DNA of 38,741 nucleotides from Syntrophomonadaceae bacterium (GCA_012840405.1 DULM01000144.1:1-38741); one strand, 5' to 3'; positions 1 through 9,373 are shown, counted from the stretch's first letter. Program-made: numbers and translations. The notes: generated by a model from the letters alone, not told the origin.

Positions 1-250
1 ATTCGGTCTTGCTCCGGGTGGGGTTTACCTGGCCGGCCAGTCACCTGACCGCCGGTGCGCTCTTACCGCACCGTTCCACCCTTACCCAGCGCTGCTGGGC
101 GGTTTACATTTCTGTGGCACTTTCCTTGGGGTTACCCCCACTGGGTGTTACCCAGCACCCTGCCCTATGGAGCCCGGACTTTCCTCACGCACCGCTTTTC
201 AGCTTCTGGTACGCGCGATCACCCAGACTGCTTGCCTCCAACTATTCACT
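1..250 (-). ncRNA. rnpB: RNase P RNA (bacterial type A), 3' part cut by window start
   Basis: Read on the minus strand, the segment carries the classic RNase P core. GAGGAAAGTCCGGGCTCC lies near 167-185, followed by ATAGGGCAGGGTGCTGGGTAA, then AAACCGCC, AGGGTGGAACGGTGCGGTAAG and CCACCCGGAGCAAG at the window edge. These line up in order with the E. coli M1 RNA as I know it, over about its first two thirds. The 3' third lies outside the window. The exact 5' end is uncertain, between about 240 and 258: the promoter at 265-293 predicts initiation near 258. It is the catalytic RNA that matures tRNA 5' ends. Short reading frames over this stretch are spurious. Confidence 0.95.
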
Positions 251-264
251 TCTCAAGTTTTATA

Positions 265-293
265 ATTATAACACCATCCTGCTCTGGTTGCAA
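265..293 (-). promoter_or_regulatory. sigma-A promoter of rnpB
   Basis: On the minus strand there is TTGCAA (288-293), a 17-nt spacer and a perfect TATAAT (265-270). Initiation is expected near 258, just ahead of the RNase P RNA. The -35 box starts directly after the sufB stop codon (295-297), so the two transcription units are packed end to end with no visible terminator between them. Confidence 0.8.
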
Positions 294-294
294 A

Positions 295-1512
295 TCAGAA
301 ATTAGATGCATCACTCATGGCAATGGCCTTCTGCACTTCTGCATCCAGTTCTTCAGGTAATCCCATGATCTTCACATTGAGGAAACCACGCACAATCATT
401 GCTGTAGCCTCATCCTCAGTAAGTCCCCGTGCCATCAGGTACTCAATCTCCTCCTGGGCGATCTTACCCACAGCAGCCTCATGGGAGAGTTCCACACCAT
501 CCACGCGTGCCTCCAGTTCAGGAACAGCGTAGATCACACCCTTTGGAGAAAGCATCAAGCCGCGGCACTCCAGGTGTCCTTTGGCTCCTTCCCGTTCACC
601 TACCAGACGACCCCGGTTGACGATCCGCCCACCCCTGGTAAGGGACCTGGCGATGATCTCCGCTCTGCTGCCTTCACCCTGCAGTACCACCTGGGAACCA
701 ACATCTATATCGGAATTGGGGTAGCCAACAATGATTGAGTGATACCTGGCCACACTGTTTTTCCCCTTTAAATAGGTAGTTGGATACATCTGGACGGTCC
801 TGACCGGTGTCATACTGATGTAGTTAGAAAGGTAAGTGCCCCCCTCCTCAACTACTGATACTGTGCGGGGCCGCACAACAACCTCTTCACCCCAGTTGTG
901 TATCATTGTAAAAGTGAGTTTTGCGTTTTTTTTCACATAAATCTCTGTGATTCCAATATGCATACCCGATCCGATATGACTTGCTGTGGTGCAGCCTGTA
1001 ATGATGTTCAGGTCTGAACCCTCTTCAGCAATAATGATATTATGGGCGCTCTGAAGCAAGCCCTCTCGACCGATAAACATACAGGCCTGAAGGGGGTAAA
1101 TCGCCTTAATCCCCGGCAGTGCCCTGATAAAGTAACCCCTGTTTCCCTCCAATGCTGCTTTTGCGGTGTACTTGTCCTTATCAACCTCTACTAAATTCCA
1201 ATAAAGATCATGGAGCCAATCATATTTTTCCAGGGCCTCTGCAGTACCCATCACATCCAGCCCTTCCTGCAACACGCTGGCATGGATTACCGAATTATCC
1301 TGCAGAATAAAAGTACCAGTTCTCTCTTTCTCTGTTGTATCCACCCCAGCAACAAGCATATCTTTTTTCTCTTCTTCTGGGAGTTCCTGGATGTTCTCTA
1401 AATAAGGATGCTCCTTTCCCCCTGCCTCAAAATTCGATATATCTATTTCTTCTTCATTGAGAGCATTCTTATTAAGTGCCTTTAATGCCTTTTGGCGCAG
1501 TTCCTCCTGCAT
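295..1512 (-). CDS. sufB: SufB-type Fe-S cluster scaffold (SufB/SufD family, minimal SufCB system)
   Basis: This 405-aa protein of the SufB/SufD beta-helix family assembles Fe-S clusters in the cytoplasm with the ATPase SufC. It is shorter than classical SufB (about 470-495 aa). Near the C-terminus a cysteine in LECRGLML (about residue 316) lies 29 residues before the glutamate of LSHEAAVGKI (about residue 345). E. coli SufB has the same spacing between Cys405 and Glu434, the proposed assembly-site residues. It is therefore SufB-like rather than an inactive SufD. It lies 13 nt downstream of sufC, and no sufS, sufU, sufD or sufE is seen nearby. That two-gene layout matches the SMS-type minimal SUF systems of anaerobes and archaea. 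A good Shine-Dalgarno (AGGAGGGAT) precedes the ATG. Confidence 0.92.
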   Translation of the reverse strand: MQEELRQKALKALNKNALNEEEIDISNFEAGGKEHPYLENIQELPEEEKKDMLVAGVDTTEKERTGTFILQDNSVIHASVLQEGLDVMGTAEALEKYDWLHDLYWNLVEVDKDKYTAKAALEGNRGYFIRALPGIKAIYPLQACMFIGREGLLQSAHNIIIAEEGSDLNIITGCTTASHIGSGMHIGITEIYVKKNAKLTFTMIHNWGEEVVVRPRTVSVVEEGGTYLSNYISMTPVRTVQMYPTTYLKGKNSVARYHSIIVGYPNSDIDVGSQVVLQGEGSRAEIIARSLTRGGRIVNRGRLVGEREGAKGHLECRGLMLSPKGVIYAVPELEARVDGVELSHEAAVGKIAQEEIEYLMARGLTEDEATAMIVRGFLNVKIMGLPEELDAEVQKAIAMSDASNF

Positions 1513-1525
1513 CTACAATCCCTCC

Positions 1526-2284
1526 TTATGCCAGACATCTGGTGCAGTCAGCATATCCGTATTTCTGAATACACCCCAGCAACTCCCTGGGGTTTAAACC
1601 GGTACAGGACAGTTCACCATGATAGAGAACATGTCCAATATCTGCAGGAACATAATCAAGGATATAACCGGTGTGGGTAATGATCAGCCCTGCTTTTTTC
1701 CGGCTTTCTTTTGCTTCTCGCCGCGAACATACCGGTTTGTGGTAGCCATCTTTTTGCAGCAAACGGTTGACTGCATCTCCTATGATGGCAATATTCTCCA
1801 GGTCGACTCCAGATTCAGGTTCATCAAGTAAAACTAAATCCGGGTTTTGCACCAGAAGCTGGAGCATTTCTGAGCGCTTGACCTCCCCACCCGAAAAACC
1901 GTAGTTCACATCCCGCTCAAGAAATGAAAGCAGGTTGAGAGGCTCTGCCAATTCATTAATATTATTTTCTTCCCTATCAGTTGCTTGGAGCAAATCACCC
2001 AGAGATACCCCTCTCAGGACAGGAGGGCGCTGAAAAGAAATCCCTATCCCCAATTTCGCCCTTTCGGTAACCGATAGGGATGTGATATCCTTTCCCTTAA
2101 AAAAGATCTTGCCACTTGTTACTTGATATCTATCAAATCCCATGATCGCTCCCAGCAGTGTTGATTTGCCAGAACCATTGGGCCCAAAAAGAACATGGGT
2201 TTCCCCTGGTTTAATGTGGAGATTAACTCCCTTTAATATAGTTTTCCCTCCTACTGCAACATAAAGATCCTCTACTCTTAGCAT
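1526..2284 (-). CDS. sufC: SufC ATPase of the minimal Suf system
   Basis: This ABC ATPase (252 aa from the chosen start) powers Fe-S assembly on SufB. Visible motifs are Walker A GPNGSGKST, signature FSGGE, Walker B LVLLDEPESGVD and the H-loop ITHTG. The start was set at the ATG at 2284 because GGGAGG sits 5-6 nt upstream. An in-frame ATG at 2299 lies ahead of that site. Between Walker B and the H-loop is a basic stretch (HKPVCSRREAKESRKKAG) that E. coli SufC lacks. The C-terminus ends in a Cys pair, DCTRC. From memory these are features of archaeal/anaerobe SufC proteins. It is first in a two-gene operon and the leader upstream contains a long inverted repeat. Confidence 0.93.
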   Translation of the reverse strand: MLRVEDLYVAVGGKTILKGVNLHIKPGETHVLFGPNGSGKSTLLGAIMGFDRYQVTSGKIFFKGKDITSLSVTERAKLGIGISFQRPPVLRGVSLGDLLQATDREENNINELAEPLNLLSFLERDVNYGFSGGEVKRSEMLQLLVQNPDLVLLDEPESGVDLENIAIIGDAVNRLLQKDGYHKPVCSRREAKESRKKAGLIITHTGYILDYVPADIGHVLYHGELSCTGLNPRELLGCIQKYGYADCTRCLA

Positions 2285-2330
2285 TGCTGCCTCCCTCATT
2301 CAAAAAATATACCGAAATTTTCACAACAAC

Positions 2331-2404
2331 TATGTTTTCTTTATTTGCGGCTAAAATCCTTCCTCTATCATAGGAATTCTGGTATAAACACTAAAGAAAA
2401 CATA
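2331..2404 (-). promoter_or_regulatory. 13-bp perfect inverted repeat in the sufCB leader
   Basis: TATGTTTTCTTTA (2331-2343) and TAAAGAAAACATA (2392-2404) are perfect reverse complements separated by 48 nt. On the sufC transcript the first arm would begin about 5 nt after the start predicted from the TATAAT at 2416-2421. It could fold into a stem with a large loop at the RNA 5' end or act as a paired protein-binding site. No T-tract follows the second arm, so it is not an ordinary terminator for pyk. Confidence 0.5.
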
Positions 2405-2415
2405 AAATTCTCTTT

Positions 2416-2421
2416 ATTATA
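2416..2421 (-). promoter_or_regulatory. candidate -10 box for sufCB
   Basis: A perfect TATAAT on the minus strand lies 15 nt past the pyk stop codon and about 132 nt ahead of the sufC start. No convincing -35 hexamer is found at 16-18 nt spacing (TGTAAT is the nearest), so the call rests on the -10 alone. The absence of a pyk terminator means read-through from pfkA-pyk is also possible. Confidence 0.4.
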
Positions 2422-2435
2422 CATGATCAAATAAA

Positions 2436-4187
2436 TTAAATTACACTGGTAGCACCCCGGTAAATTAACCCTCTCATACTATCAACTGTGATGGTTCCGT
2501 CATCCCTCAGTATTTTAGTTGCCCCATCAACCCCAACTATTGCAGGGATACCCAGGTTCAAAGCTACAATAGCAGCATGAGAGGTAAGACCTCCTTCCTC
2601 TGTAATAACCGCTCCCGCCTTCTGCAATGCAGGGACATAATCCCGATCAGTGCTGACAGCAACCAGAATATCTCCTACCTGAACTTTCTCCAGAGCCTCA
2701 TCAGGTGTTGTACAAATGCGCACCTTACCGATCACTGCTCGATTGCCAATGCCCTTTCCTCTGGCCAGTACCTCCCCTACAATATGCACTTTGATCAAAT
2801 TGGTAGTACCGGGAACCCCTGCTGGAACACCGGCAGTGATCACAATCAGATCACCACATTTAATCAATCCTTCATTTAAACTGGCATCAACCGCATTTTT
2901 AATCATCTCATCAGTGTTATTTATATCTTCTGTGGGCAGGCTCTGCACCCCCCACACCAAACATAATTTGCGGCGCACCCTTTCATCAGGACACACCGCA
3001 ATGACCGGTGCCCGAGGACGATACTTAGAAACGGACCTGGCTGTAAATCCTGATTTGGTGGAAGTTATGATTGCGGCTGCCCCCAGATCCTGGGCAATGG
3101 TGCAGGAGGCATGGCTGATCGCATCTGTGGTAGTATTGGGTCTCTCTGCTGTTCTTTGCAGAAGTATGTTTGCATAATCCAGTGATTCTTCAGTCCGTTC
3201 AGCAATTTTGGACATCATACGGAGCGCTTCTAGAGGGTATTTACCTGCGGCTGTCTCCCCAGACAGCATAACAGCATCTGTCCCATCAAGAATAGCATTA
3301 GCCACATCACTGGCCTCAGCCCTGGTGGGGCGCGGGTTACGGATCATTGAATCCAGCATCTGGGTAGCGGTAATCACCGGTTTCCCAGCACGATTGCACT
3401 TTTTGATGATGGTTTTCTGGATTAAAGGAACATCCTGTGCTGGTATGACAACCCCCATATCCCCTCTGGCAACCATGATGCCATTGGATACCTTGATGAT
3501 ATCATCAATATTCTTGACCCCTTCCTCATTTTCGATTTTAGAGATAATATGAATATCAGCATCTCGGGATTCCAACAGGCGCCTGATGGCCAGCACATCA
3601 CTGGAGCGTCTGACAAAAGATGCTGCTATAAAATCGACACCCTGTTCAATACCAAAGTTAATATCATTGATATCTTTTTCAGTTAATGAAGGAAGGTCAA
3701 GGGAAACACCCGGAACATTGACATTTTTCTGATTGCCCAGTTTTCCCCCTGTAATCACCTTACAAAGGATTTCCGTTTCTGTTGTGGAGATAACCTCCAG
3801 TTGCAGCATTCCATCAGCTATCATAATGGTGTTACCTGCTGCCACAATTTGCGGCAGTGTGCGATTGGTGATGGAAAACCGTTTCTCATCACCTAAAATA
3901 TCTTCTGTGGTGATGACAACCTGGCTACCTTCCTTTAAAGTTACCTGATCTCCTTTGACATAGCCTGTACGGATCTCCGGCCCTTTGGTATCAAGCATCA
4001 AGGCAATACTTTTTCCCGTTTCTTCCATAGCCTGGCGCAGTCTAATAATACGTGCCTCATGTTCTTCATGAGTACCGTGTGAAAAATTTAAGCGCGCCAC
4101 ATCCATACCCGCTTCTATCATCTTCTTCATCATCTCTAGCGAATCGCTGGCAGGACCAATGGTGCAAACAATCTTGGTTTTTCTCAC
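2436..4187 (-). CDS. pyk: Pyruvate kinase with C-terminal PEP-utilising mobile domain
   Basis: It converts phosphoenolpyruvate and ADP to pyruvate and ATP. The 583-aa protein opens with RKTKIVCTIGPAS and has the family's LNFSHG, IISKIENEEG, MVARGDMGV and ATQMLDSM motifs. About 100 extra residues at the C-terminus (about 475-583) form a PEP-utilising-enzyme mobile domain with GLTSHAAIVA. This extension is known in Bacillus and Staphylococcus pyruvate kinases. The GTG at 4187 is chosen because GGAGGGG lies 7 nt upstream. The TTG two codons earlier would sit almost on the Shine-Dalgarno site. The Shine-Dalgarno is next to the pfkA stop codon, giving a pfkA-pyk glycolytic operon. Confidence 0.97.
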   Translation of the reverse strand: MRKTKIVCTIGPASDSLEMMKKMIEAGMDVARLNFSHGTHEEHEARIIRLRQAMEETGKSIALMLDTKGPEIRTGYVKGDQVTLKEGSQVVITTEDILGDEKRFSITNRTLPQIVAAGNTIMIADGMLQLEVISTTETEILCKVITGGKLGNQKNVNVPGVSLDLPSLTEKDINDINFGIEQGVDFIAASFVRRSSDVLAIRRLLESRDADIHIISKIENEEGVKNIDDIIKVSNGIMVARGDMGVVIPAQDVPLIQKTIIKKCNRAGKPVITATQMLDSMIRNPRPTRAEASDVANAILDGTDAVMLSGETAAGKYPLEALRMMSKIAERTEESLDYANILLQRTAERPNTTTDAISHASCTIAQDLGAAAIITSTKSGFTARSVSKYRPRAPVIAVCPDERVRRKLCLVWGVQSLPTEDINNTDEMIKNAVDASLNEGLIKCGDLIVITAGVPAGVPGTTNLIKVHIVGEVLARGKGIGNRAVIGKVRICTTPDEALEKVQVGDILVAVSTDRDYVPALQKAGAVITEEGGLTSHAAIVALNLGIPAIVGVDGATKILRDDGTITVDSMRGLIYRGATSVI

Positions 4188-4204
4188 TGTCAAACCCCTC
4201 CATT

Positions 4205-5173
4205 CTAAATGGCAAGAACAGCAGCCAATTCCCAGATGCTGCGGTCCAATACCTTTTCTCGACTCAAAACATCTTCCAAATCCAAAGCCAACAATTCCCC
4301 TGCAGCAATCCCTACCATCTTTCTATTTGCTCCCTGTAATAAAAGCTCAACAGCTTTCGCCCCCATGCGGCTGGCCAGCATTCGATCCAATGCAGTAGGA
4401 GTACCACCACGCTGTAGATGGCCTAGGATAGTGATACGGGTCTCCAGACCTGTCCTTTTTCTAATTTCATCCCCAACCTCTATAGCACTGGCTGCACCCT
4501 CAGCAACAATGATAATACTATGGAGTTTACCGCGGTTGATGCCTCTCTCTAACTTGAAGATCACCTCATTCATATCCAGATCTATCTCCGGAAGCAGAAT
4601 GGATTCTGCCCCACCGGCAAGACCAGCATAAAGGGCAATCTGACCAGTTTTTCGCCCCATCACTTCAATAATAAAAACCCGCTCATGTGAAGTAGCAGTG
4701 TCCCGGATCTTATTGATGGCATCTACCACATTGTTTACTGCAGTATCAAAACCGATGGATAGTTCAGTACCTGCCAGATCATTGTCAATCGTTGCTGGTA
4801 TCCCCACTACCGGCATTCCGCATTTAGCCAGAGCGATAGCACCACGCATTGAACCCTCCCCACCGATCACAACTAATGCATCAATCCCTTCCTCCTGCAG
4901 ATTTTTGATAGCCTTCCGTTGGCCCTCCTCAGTTTTGAATTCCTCACATCTAGCTGTGTGTAGAATGGTGCCTCCCCGATGAATAATATCAGCCACCGAC
5001 CCCAGCGAAAACTGGACAAATTCCTTTTTCAAAAGCCCCAAATACCCTCTTTTGATCCCTATAACCTGCAAACCTTGAAAGATGCTCATCCGGACCACTG
5101 CTCTGATAGCTGCATTCATTCCGGGTGCATCACCGCCACTGGTAAGCACACCGATACGATTCACCTCATACAT
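4205..5173 (-). CDS. pfkA: 6-phosphofructokinase (ATP type)
   Basis: It phosphorylates fructose 6-phosphate, the committed step of glycolysis. At 322 aa it matches the usual PfkA length. Visible motifs are TSGGDAPGMN at the N-terminus, PATIDNDLAGTE with catalytic Asp near residue 130, EVMGRKTG, and GGTPTALDRMLASRMG. The ATP-site loop reads GGEGS (about 104-108) where E. coli has GGDGS. The Gly that marks ATP rather than PPi enzymes is kept, but the Mg-binding Asp position is Glu. An intrinsic terminator at 5270-5296 separates it from the gene upstream, so it should have its own promoter in 5174-5269, although I could not fix the boxes. Confidence 0.96.
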   Translation of the reverse strand: MYEVNRIGVLTSGGDAPGMNAAIRAVVRMSIFQGLQVIGIKRGYLGLLKKEFVQFSLGSVADIIHRGGTILHTARCEEFKTEEGQRKAIKNLQEEGIDALVVIGGEGSMRGAIALAKCGMPVVGIPATIDNDLAGTELSIGFDTAVNNVVDAINKIRDTATSHERVFIIEVMGRKTGQIALYAGLAGGAESILLPEIDLDMNEVIFKLERGINRGKLHSIIIVAEGAASAIEVGDEIRKRTGLETRITILGHLQRGGTPTALDRMLASRMGAKAVELLLQGANRKMVGIAAGELLALDLEDVLSREKVLDRSIWELAAVLAI

Positions 5174-5269
5174 AACACCAACACCTTTTCCAACTCATAT
5201 AACTATTTTTCCCTTGTTCCTTTCCCCTATGCCAGTACTGATCAGATAACAGCAACCAGGCTCAATAGC

Positions 5270-5296
5270 AAAAAACCTGCAGTGATAGCTGCAGGT
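5270..5296 (-). terminator. intrinsic terminator ending the dnaE-mtrB-DUF2007 unit
   Basis: On the minus strand an 8-bp stem ACCTGCAG/CTGCAGGT with a 6-nt loop is followed by six T. It lies just after the stop codon of the DUF2007-like gene and ahead of pfkA. Confidence 0.8.
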
Positions 5297-5330
5297 GATA
5301 ATAAAGTAATAAGGCTGGATAAAAACATTA

Positions 5331-5531
5331 TCAAAATGTAATATTGCTCGCTAAGATTTCATGGGCTTCTTCAGCTTCCGACTCAGGCACAAGGATTTCT
5401 ACAGAGCTCCCATTTCCATTTTGTGATATACCAGCAGGACGAAGTGTAGCCAACACACCCTCACCCATCAGCATATTCATCACCGATTCTGCTCGCTCCC
5501 GGTTTGACGCAATATAAATCACTGTCCACAT
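5331..5531 (-). CDS. DUF2007-like small protein (putative signal-transducing domain)
   Basis: This 66-aa cytoplasmic protein reads WTVIYIASNRERAESVMNML, then a Gly/Asn-rich middle, then VEILVPESEAEEAHEILAS. The pattern of an N-terminal beta strand, a helix that recognises position rather than sequence, and a terminal VP..EAEEA.EIL helix fits the DUF2007 fold, a small ferredoxin-like domain of unknown function. The ATG at 5531 is preferred because GGAGGGGGGA lies 9 nt ahead. An in-frame TTG at 5552 is within that ribosome site. It is the last gene before the terminator at 5270-5296, behind mtrB. Confidence 0.7.
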   Translation of the reverse strand: MWTVIYIASNRERAESVMNMLMGEGVLATLRPAGISQNGNGSSVEILVPESEAEEAHEILASNITF

Positions 5532-5580
5532 TGATTTTGGTCCCCCCTCCAAAATCTTCGCAGATCGATCTTAATTCAGC

Positions 5581-5639
5581 CTACGCCACTAAATTCTTTC
5601 TTTATCTATCTTTCTTTATCTATATCTATAATACTATTC
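5581..5639 (-). promoter_or_regulatory. UAG/AAG-rich leader between mtrB and the DUF2007 gene
   Basis: On the minus strand the 81-nt gap after the mtrB stop is rich in TAG and AAG triplets (about ten in 60 nt) and contains a 12-bp direct repeat AGATAAAGAAAG at 5596-5607 and 5610-5621. TRAP, encoded just upstream, binds runs of (G/U)AG triplets spaced 2-3 nt apart. Here several triplets are AAG and the spacing is irregular (4-8 nt between G residues), so this is only a suggestion of a binding site. Confidence 0.25.
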
Positions 5640-5870
5640 TGACGCAGTGTCGATAACACCATGCCTGGTATAGATCTCAGCTTTACCCCGTACCTTGATG
5701 GCAGAGGTATTCTCAGTAAACTGTGCGATCATCACTTCACCTTTATCCAATTTTTCAGTATGATGAAATCTGGTATCCTTCCCGCGAGTAAGTCCAATAA
5801 TGGTCACACCATTTTCTAATGCTTTGATTGCTATATACTCCGCCTGCACAACACTGCTGCAATCATCCAT
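5634..5870 (-). CDS. mtrB: TRAP, trp RNA-binding attenuation protein (MtrB)
   Basis: This 78-aa protein is closely similar to Bacillus subtilis MtrB, sharing [22 protein letters not shown] and TSAIKVRG in the same order and spacing. TRAP forms an 11-subunit ring that binds tryptophan and wraps trp leader RNA around its rim. The rim residues Lys37, Lys56 and Arg58 of B. subtilis correspond to Lys40, Lys59 and Arg61 here, and the tryptophan-pocket threonines are kept. The ATG at 5870 is chosen because GGGGG lies 7 nt upstream, while the TTG at 5876 is too close. It sits 32 nt after dnaE. No trp biosynthesis genes are in the window, so its RNA target is elsewhere. Confidence 0.95.
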   Translation of the reverse strand: MDDCSSVVQAEYIAIKALENGVTIIGLTRGKDTRFHHTEKLDKGEVMIAQFTENTSAIKVRGKAEIYTRHGVIDTASE

Positions 5871-5902
5871 CAGCAAACCCCCTTTCTCTATACAACTAGA
5901 AA

Positions 5903-8900
5903 TCAGGCTGTCTCTTGATGATCAATTCCGGCCAAATAAGCTGAGTCTTTGCTCAGATAATAGCAGGATCCAGGGCCGCACAGTTCTTCAATCAAGTAAA
6001 TTAATTTCTGATCTTTATCTACTCCAAAGGATGATCCGGCCCGTACCAAAGCCCGGTCTTCAACAAAATACAGCAAGACCGGGTTGATCCCCTGATGCTG
6101 AGCCAAAAGGACCCTCAGTTTCTCCAGTATTTCTGGAGTAACCGCATAGGAATTAATCCTAATATATAGATAGTGTTCAGGGTTGACAGGTACAGTTTCC
6201 AAGGGTTTTACCCCCTCACCGAAGATGCGGTATGATTCATCCTGTATGCTTAAACGCCCCTCTACCAGCACCAAGGCATCCTCTCTCAGGTATGAGCTTT
6301 CATCAATGTTCTTTGGGAAATAGATAACATCCACACTGCCCCTTTTATCTTCTACAGTAAAATAGATCACACTGTTCCCCTTTTTAGTTGTGCTGCGTTT
6401 TAATGAGGTGATCATGCCACCTATTTTGATATGCTCCCCATCCCGGTAGCGTCCCAATTCTCCGATACCAGTACTTGTTTTTCGGGAGAGAATACGCTCA
6501 TATCCCTCCAGAGGATGACCGCTTACATAAAAACCCAACATCTCTTTTTCCCGTGCTAACAGTTCCCTTTTGGGATACTCAGGTACCTGGGGAAGAGTAT
6601 GCTGCTTATGCTCTCTTACCGGTTCATCCAGCATATCCAGCAATGATATCTGGCCGGTTAGCTGTAGGTCCCTGTCCCTCCTGACTGCCTGTGCATTTTC
6701 TATACATTCATCCACGATCGCCATCAGCTGTGACCTGTAGGCCCCCAGTGAATCAAAGGCCCCACACAGGATCAGGCTTTCTATTACCCGTTTATTCACC
6801 TGATGCAGATCCACCCGCTGGCAAAAATCATCTAAGGATAGAAAAATTCCTCCCTGCCTGCGGGCTTCAATAATTGCCTGGACAGCCCCTTCACCTACAT
6901 TTTTAACAGCAGCCAATCCAAACCTGATACTGCCCCCTGTAACTGTAAAGTTCTCCAGGGACTCATTAACATCAGGGGGTAAAATATCAATTTTTAACCT
7001 GCGGCATTCCTGGATATAATAAGAAACTTTGTCCGAATTGTTTCTGAAACTAGTCAGCATGGCCGCCATAAATTCTACAGGATAATGAGCCTTTAAATAA
7101 GCTGTCTGATAAGCAATCAGTGCATAGGCAGCAGAATGGCTTTTATTAAAACCGTAACCGGCGAAGTGCTCCATCAGATCGAAAATCTCCCCAGCCACAC
7201 GCGGGCTTACTTTGTTTTTTTGAGCGCCCTCAATAAAACTTTGTCTCATTGACGCAAGAACTTCCGGTTTCTTTTTACCCATAGCCCTGCGCATATTATC
7301 CGCCTCAGCCATAGAGAATCCAGCCAACTCACAGGAGATCTGCATGACCTGTTCTTGATAAAGAATTACCCCATAAGTTTCTTTCAGTATCGGTTCTAAG
7401 GTGGGATAGAGATACTCTACTTTAGTCTGACCATTTTTCCTGCTGATGAAATCATCAACCATTCCACTCCCTAGTGGGCCGGGCCGGTAAAGAGCAACCA
7501 AAGCGATTAAATCCTCAAAACGCTGGGGTTTCATATTTTTTAACAGGTGACGCATCCCTGTGCTCTCTAACTGGAAGACACCTGTAGTTTCCCCGGACCC
7601 CAATAGTTCATATGTTTTTTGGTCATCTAAAGGAAAATCGTCAGGGTCAAGCTTGATCTGTCTCCCTGATTCGATAATCTTCAGTGTATCTCCGATCACA
7701 GTCAGGGTACGAAGCCCCAAAAAGTCCATCTTTAAAAGTCCGATCTCCTCAACGGTCTCCTTGGGGAACTGAGTGATTACTGCATCACCATTTCTCTGGA
7801 GAGGCAAAAAGTTTACCAGCGGTTCCCCAGCGATCACAATACCTGCGGCATGAGTTGATGCATGGCGTGGCATTCCTTCGATAGCACGGGCAAGATCTAT
7901 GAGTTGCTTGACCTCTGGATCACTGTCATAAAGCTGTTTCAGTTCCGGGGTCTGGAGTGCTTTATCAAGGGTGACTCCCAGTTCTTCAGGAACCAGTTTG
8001 GCGATCCTGTCCACCTCTGACAGAGGCAGGTTTAAAACCCTCCCCACATCACGGATAGCCGCCCGGGCCATCATTGTACCAAAGGTAATGATCTGAGCCA
8101 CATGATCCTTTCCATATTTAGAAACCACATAATCGATTACTTCTTCCCGTCGCTCATAACAAAAATCGATATCTATATCAGGCATGGTAATACGATCAGG
8201 ATTGAGAAACCGTTCAAAAAGGAGGCCGTATTCCAGTGGATTGATATTGGTGATCCCCAATACATAAGCTACCAGCGATCCCGCCGCAGAACCACGGCCT
8301 GGCCCTACCAAAATCCCTTTCCTGCGTGCCCAGTTAACAAAGTCTTGAACAATCAGGAAATAGCCGGAAAAACCCATCTGCTGAATCACACGCAGTTCAT
8401 GATTCAACCGCTCCCGGGCTTCCTGGGGAACATTACCTGAAAAGCGTTGAACGATTCCTTCCTCACAAAGTTTGCGCAAATAAGAATCCAGGTCAAAGCC
8501 CTCAGGAACCTGATACTGAGGCAAGTGCATCTGGCTGAAATCAAACTCCAGCTGGCAGCGTTCAGCAATTTCCCTGGTTATCCTCAAAGCATCTAGATCA
8601 TTGGGGAAAAGGGAAGCCATTTCCGAGGCGGATTTTAGATAGTACTCCTGCCCATCAAAACGCAAACGGTTTTCATCCTGTATGGTTTTCCCGGTCTGGA
8701 TACAGAGCAGAACATCGTGTATCTGTGCATCTTTTCTCTGAATGTAATGGGAGTCATTGGTAACAACCAGGGGGATCCCTGTTTCAGCTGAAAGTTTACG
8801 GAGTGCTTCATTTACCAACTGCTGCTCAGGCAGATGGTGATCCATCATTTCCAGGAAAAAATTATCTTTACCAAAGATTTCCCGATACTCCATGGCGGTT

Positions 8901-9373
8901 TGGCGAGCTTTATCATAGTCCTTGTCGAGGATTAATCTGGGGATTTCTCCTGCTAAACAGGCGCTTAAGCCGATCACACCTTTGCTGTGCTCAGCCAGCA
9001 GTTCCTTATCTGCTCTGGGTTTATAATAGAACCCTTCAAGATAGGCATTGGACACAATTTTAAGCAAATTTTTATATCCAAGCTCATTTTCGGCAAGAAG
9101 CACCAGATGATGTGGTGAATCATCTATATGTGCCTCTTTATCAAAACGGCTGCGGGGTGCCATATAGACCTCACAACCGATAACCGGGTGAATACCCGCC
9201 TTTTTAGCCAGTTTATAAAAATCTACAACCCCGTACATCACACCATGATCAGTAAGTGCAAGGGAAGGCATCTCCAGTTCAACCGCTTTCTGTACCAGGT
9301 CTTTAATACGGGATGCCCCATCCAACAGGCTGTATTCACTATGTACATGAAGGTGAACAAAATCTGAAGTCAT
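5903..9373 (-). CDS. dnaE: DNA polymerase III alpha subunit, DnaE1 type
   Basis: This is the replicative polymerase catalytic subunit, 1156 aa and full length for DnaE. The N-terminal PHP domain ([23 protein letters not shown]) keeps its metal-binding histidines. The palm has [14 protein letters not shown] and the catalytic MPDIDIDF near residue 395. The fingers carry [12 protein letters not shown]. An OB fold begins near [11 protein letters not shown]. No intein or proofreading (DnaQ) insertion is seen, which separates it from PolC. The ATG at 9373 has GGAG about 9 nt upstream. mtrB and a DUF2007-like gene follow closely as one transcription unit. Confidence 0.98.
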   Translation of the reverse strand: MTSDFVHLHVHSEYSLLDGASRIKDLVQKAVELEMPSLALTDHGVMYGVVDFYKLAKKAGIHPVIGCEVYMAPRSRFDKEAHIDDSPHHLVLLAENELGYKNLLKIVSNAYLEGFYYKPRADKELLAEHSKGVIGLSACLAGEIPRLILDKDYDKARQTAMEYREIFGKDNFFLEMMDHHLPEQQLVNEALRKLSAETGIPLVVTNDSHYIQRKDAQIHDVLLCIQTGKTIQDENRLRFDGQEYYLKSASEMASLFPNDLDALRITREIAERCQLEFDFSQMHLPQYQVPEGFDLDSYLRKLCEEGIVQRFSGNVPQEARERLNHELRVIQQMGFSGYFLIVQDFVNWARRKGILVGPGRGSAAGSLVAYVLGITNINPLEYGLLFERFLNPDRITMPDIDIDFCYERREEVIDYVVSKYGKDHVAQIITFGTMMARAAIRDVGRVLNLPLSEVDRIAKLVPEELGVTLDKALQTPELKQLYDSDPEVKQLIDLARAIEGMPRHASTHAAGIVIAGEPLVNFLPLQRNGDAVITQFPKETVEEIGLLKMDFLGLRTLTVIGDTLKIIESGRQIKLDPDDFPLDDQKTYELLGSGETTGVFQLESTGMRHLLKNMKPQRFEDLIALVALYRPGPLGSGMVDDFISRKNGQTKVEYLYPTLEPILKETYGVILYQEQVMQISCELAGFSMAEADNMRRAMGKKKPEVLASMRQSFIEGAQKNKVSPRVAGEIFDLMEHFAGYGFNKSHSAAYALIAYQTAYLKAHYPVEFMAAMLTSFRNNSDKVSYYIQECRRLKIDILPPDVNESLENFTVTGGSIRFGLAAVKNVGEGAVQAIIEARRQGGIFLSLDDFCQRVDLHQVNKRVIESLILCGAFDSLGAYRSQLMAIVDECIENAQAVRRDRDLQLTGQISLLDMLDEPVREHKQHTLPQVPEYPKRELLAREKEMLGFYVSGHPLEGYERILSRKTSTGIGELGRYRDGEHIKIGGMITSLKRSTTKKGNSVIYFTVEDKRGSVDVIYFPKNIDESSYLREDALVLVEGRLSIQDESYRIFGEGVKPLETVPVNPEHYLYIRINSYAVTPEILEKLRVLLAQHQGINPVLLYFVEDRALVRAGSSFGVDKDQKLIYLIEELCGPGSCYYLSKDSAYLAGIDHQETA

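Noticed and set aside
9-360. Open frames of about 100 codons at the left edge
   Set aside because: They lie across the RNase P RNA and its promoter; the RNA signature is unambiguous.
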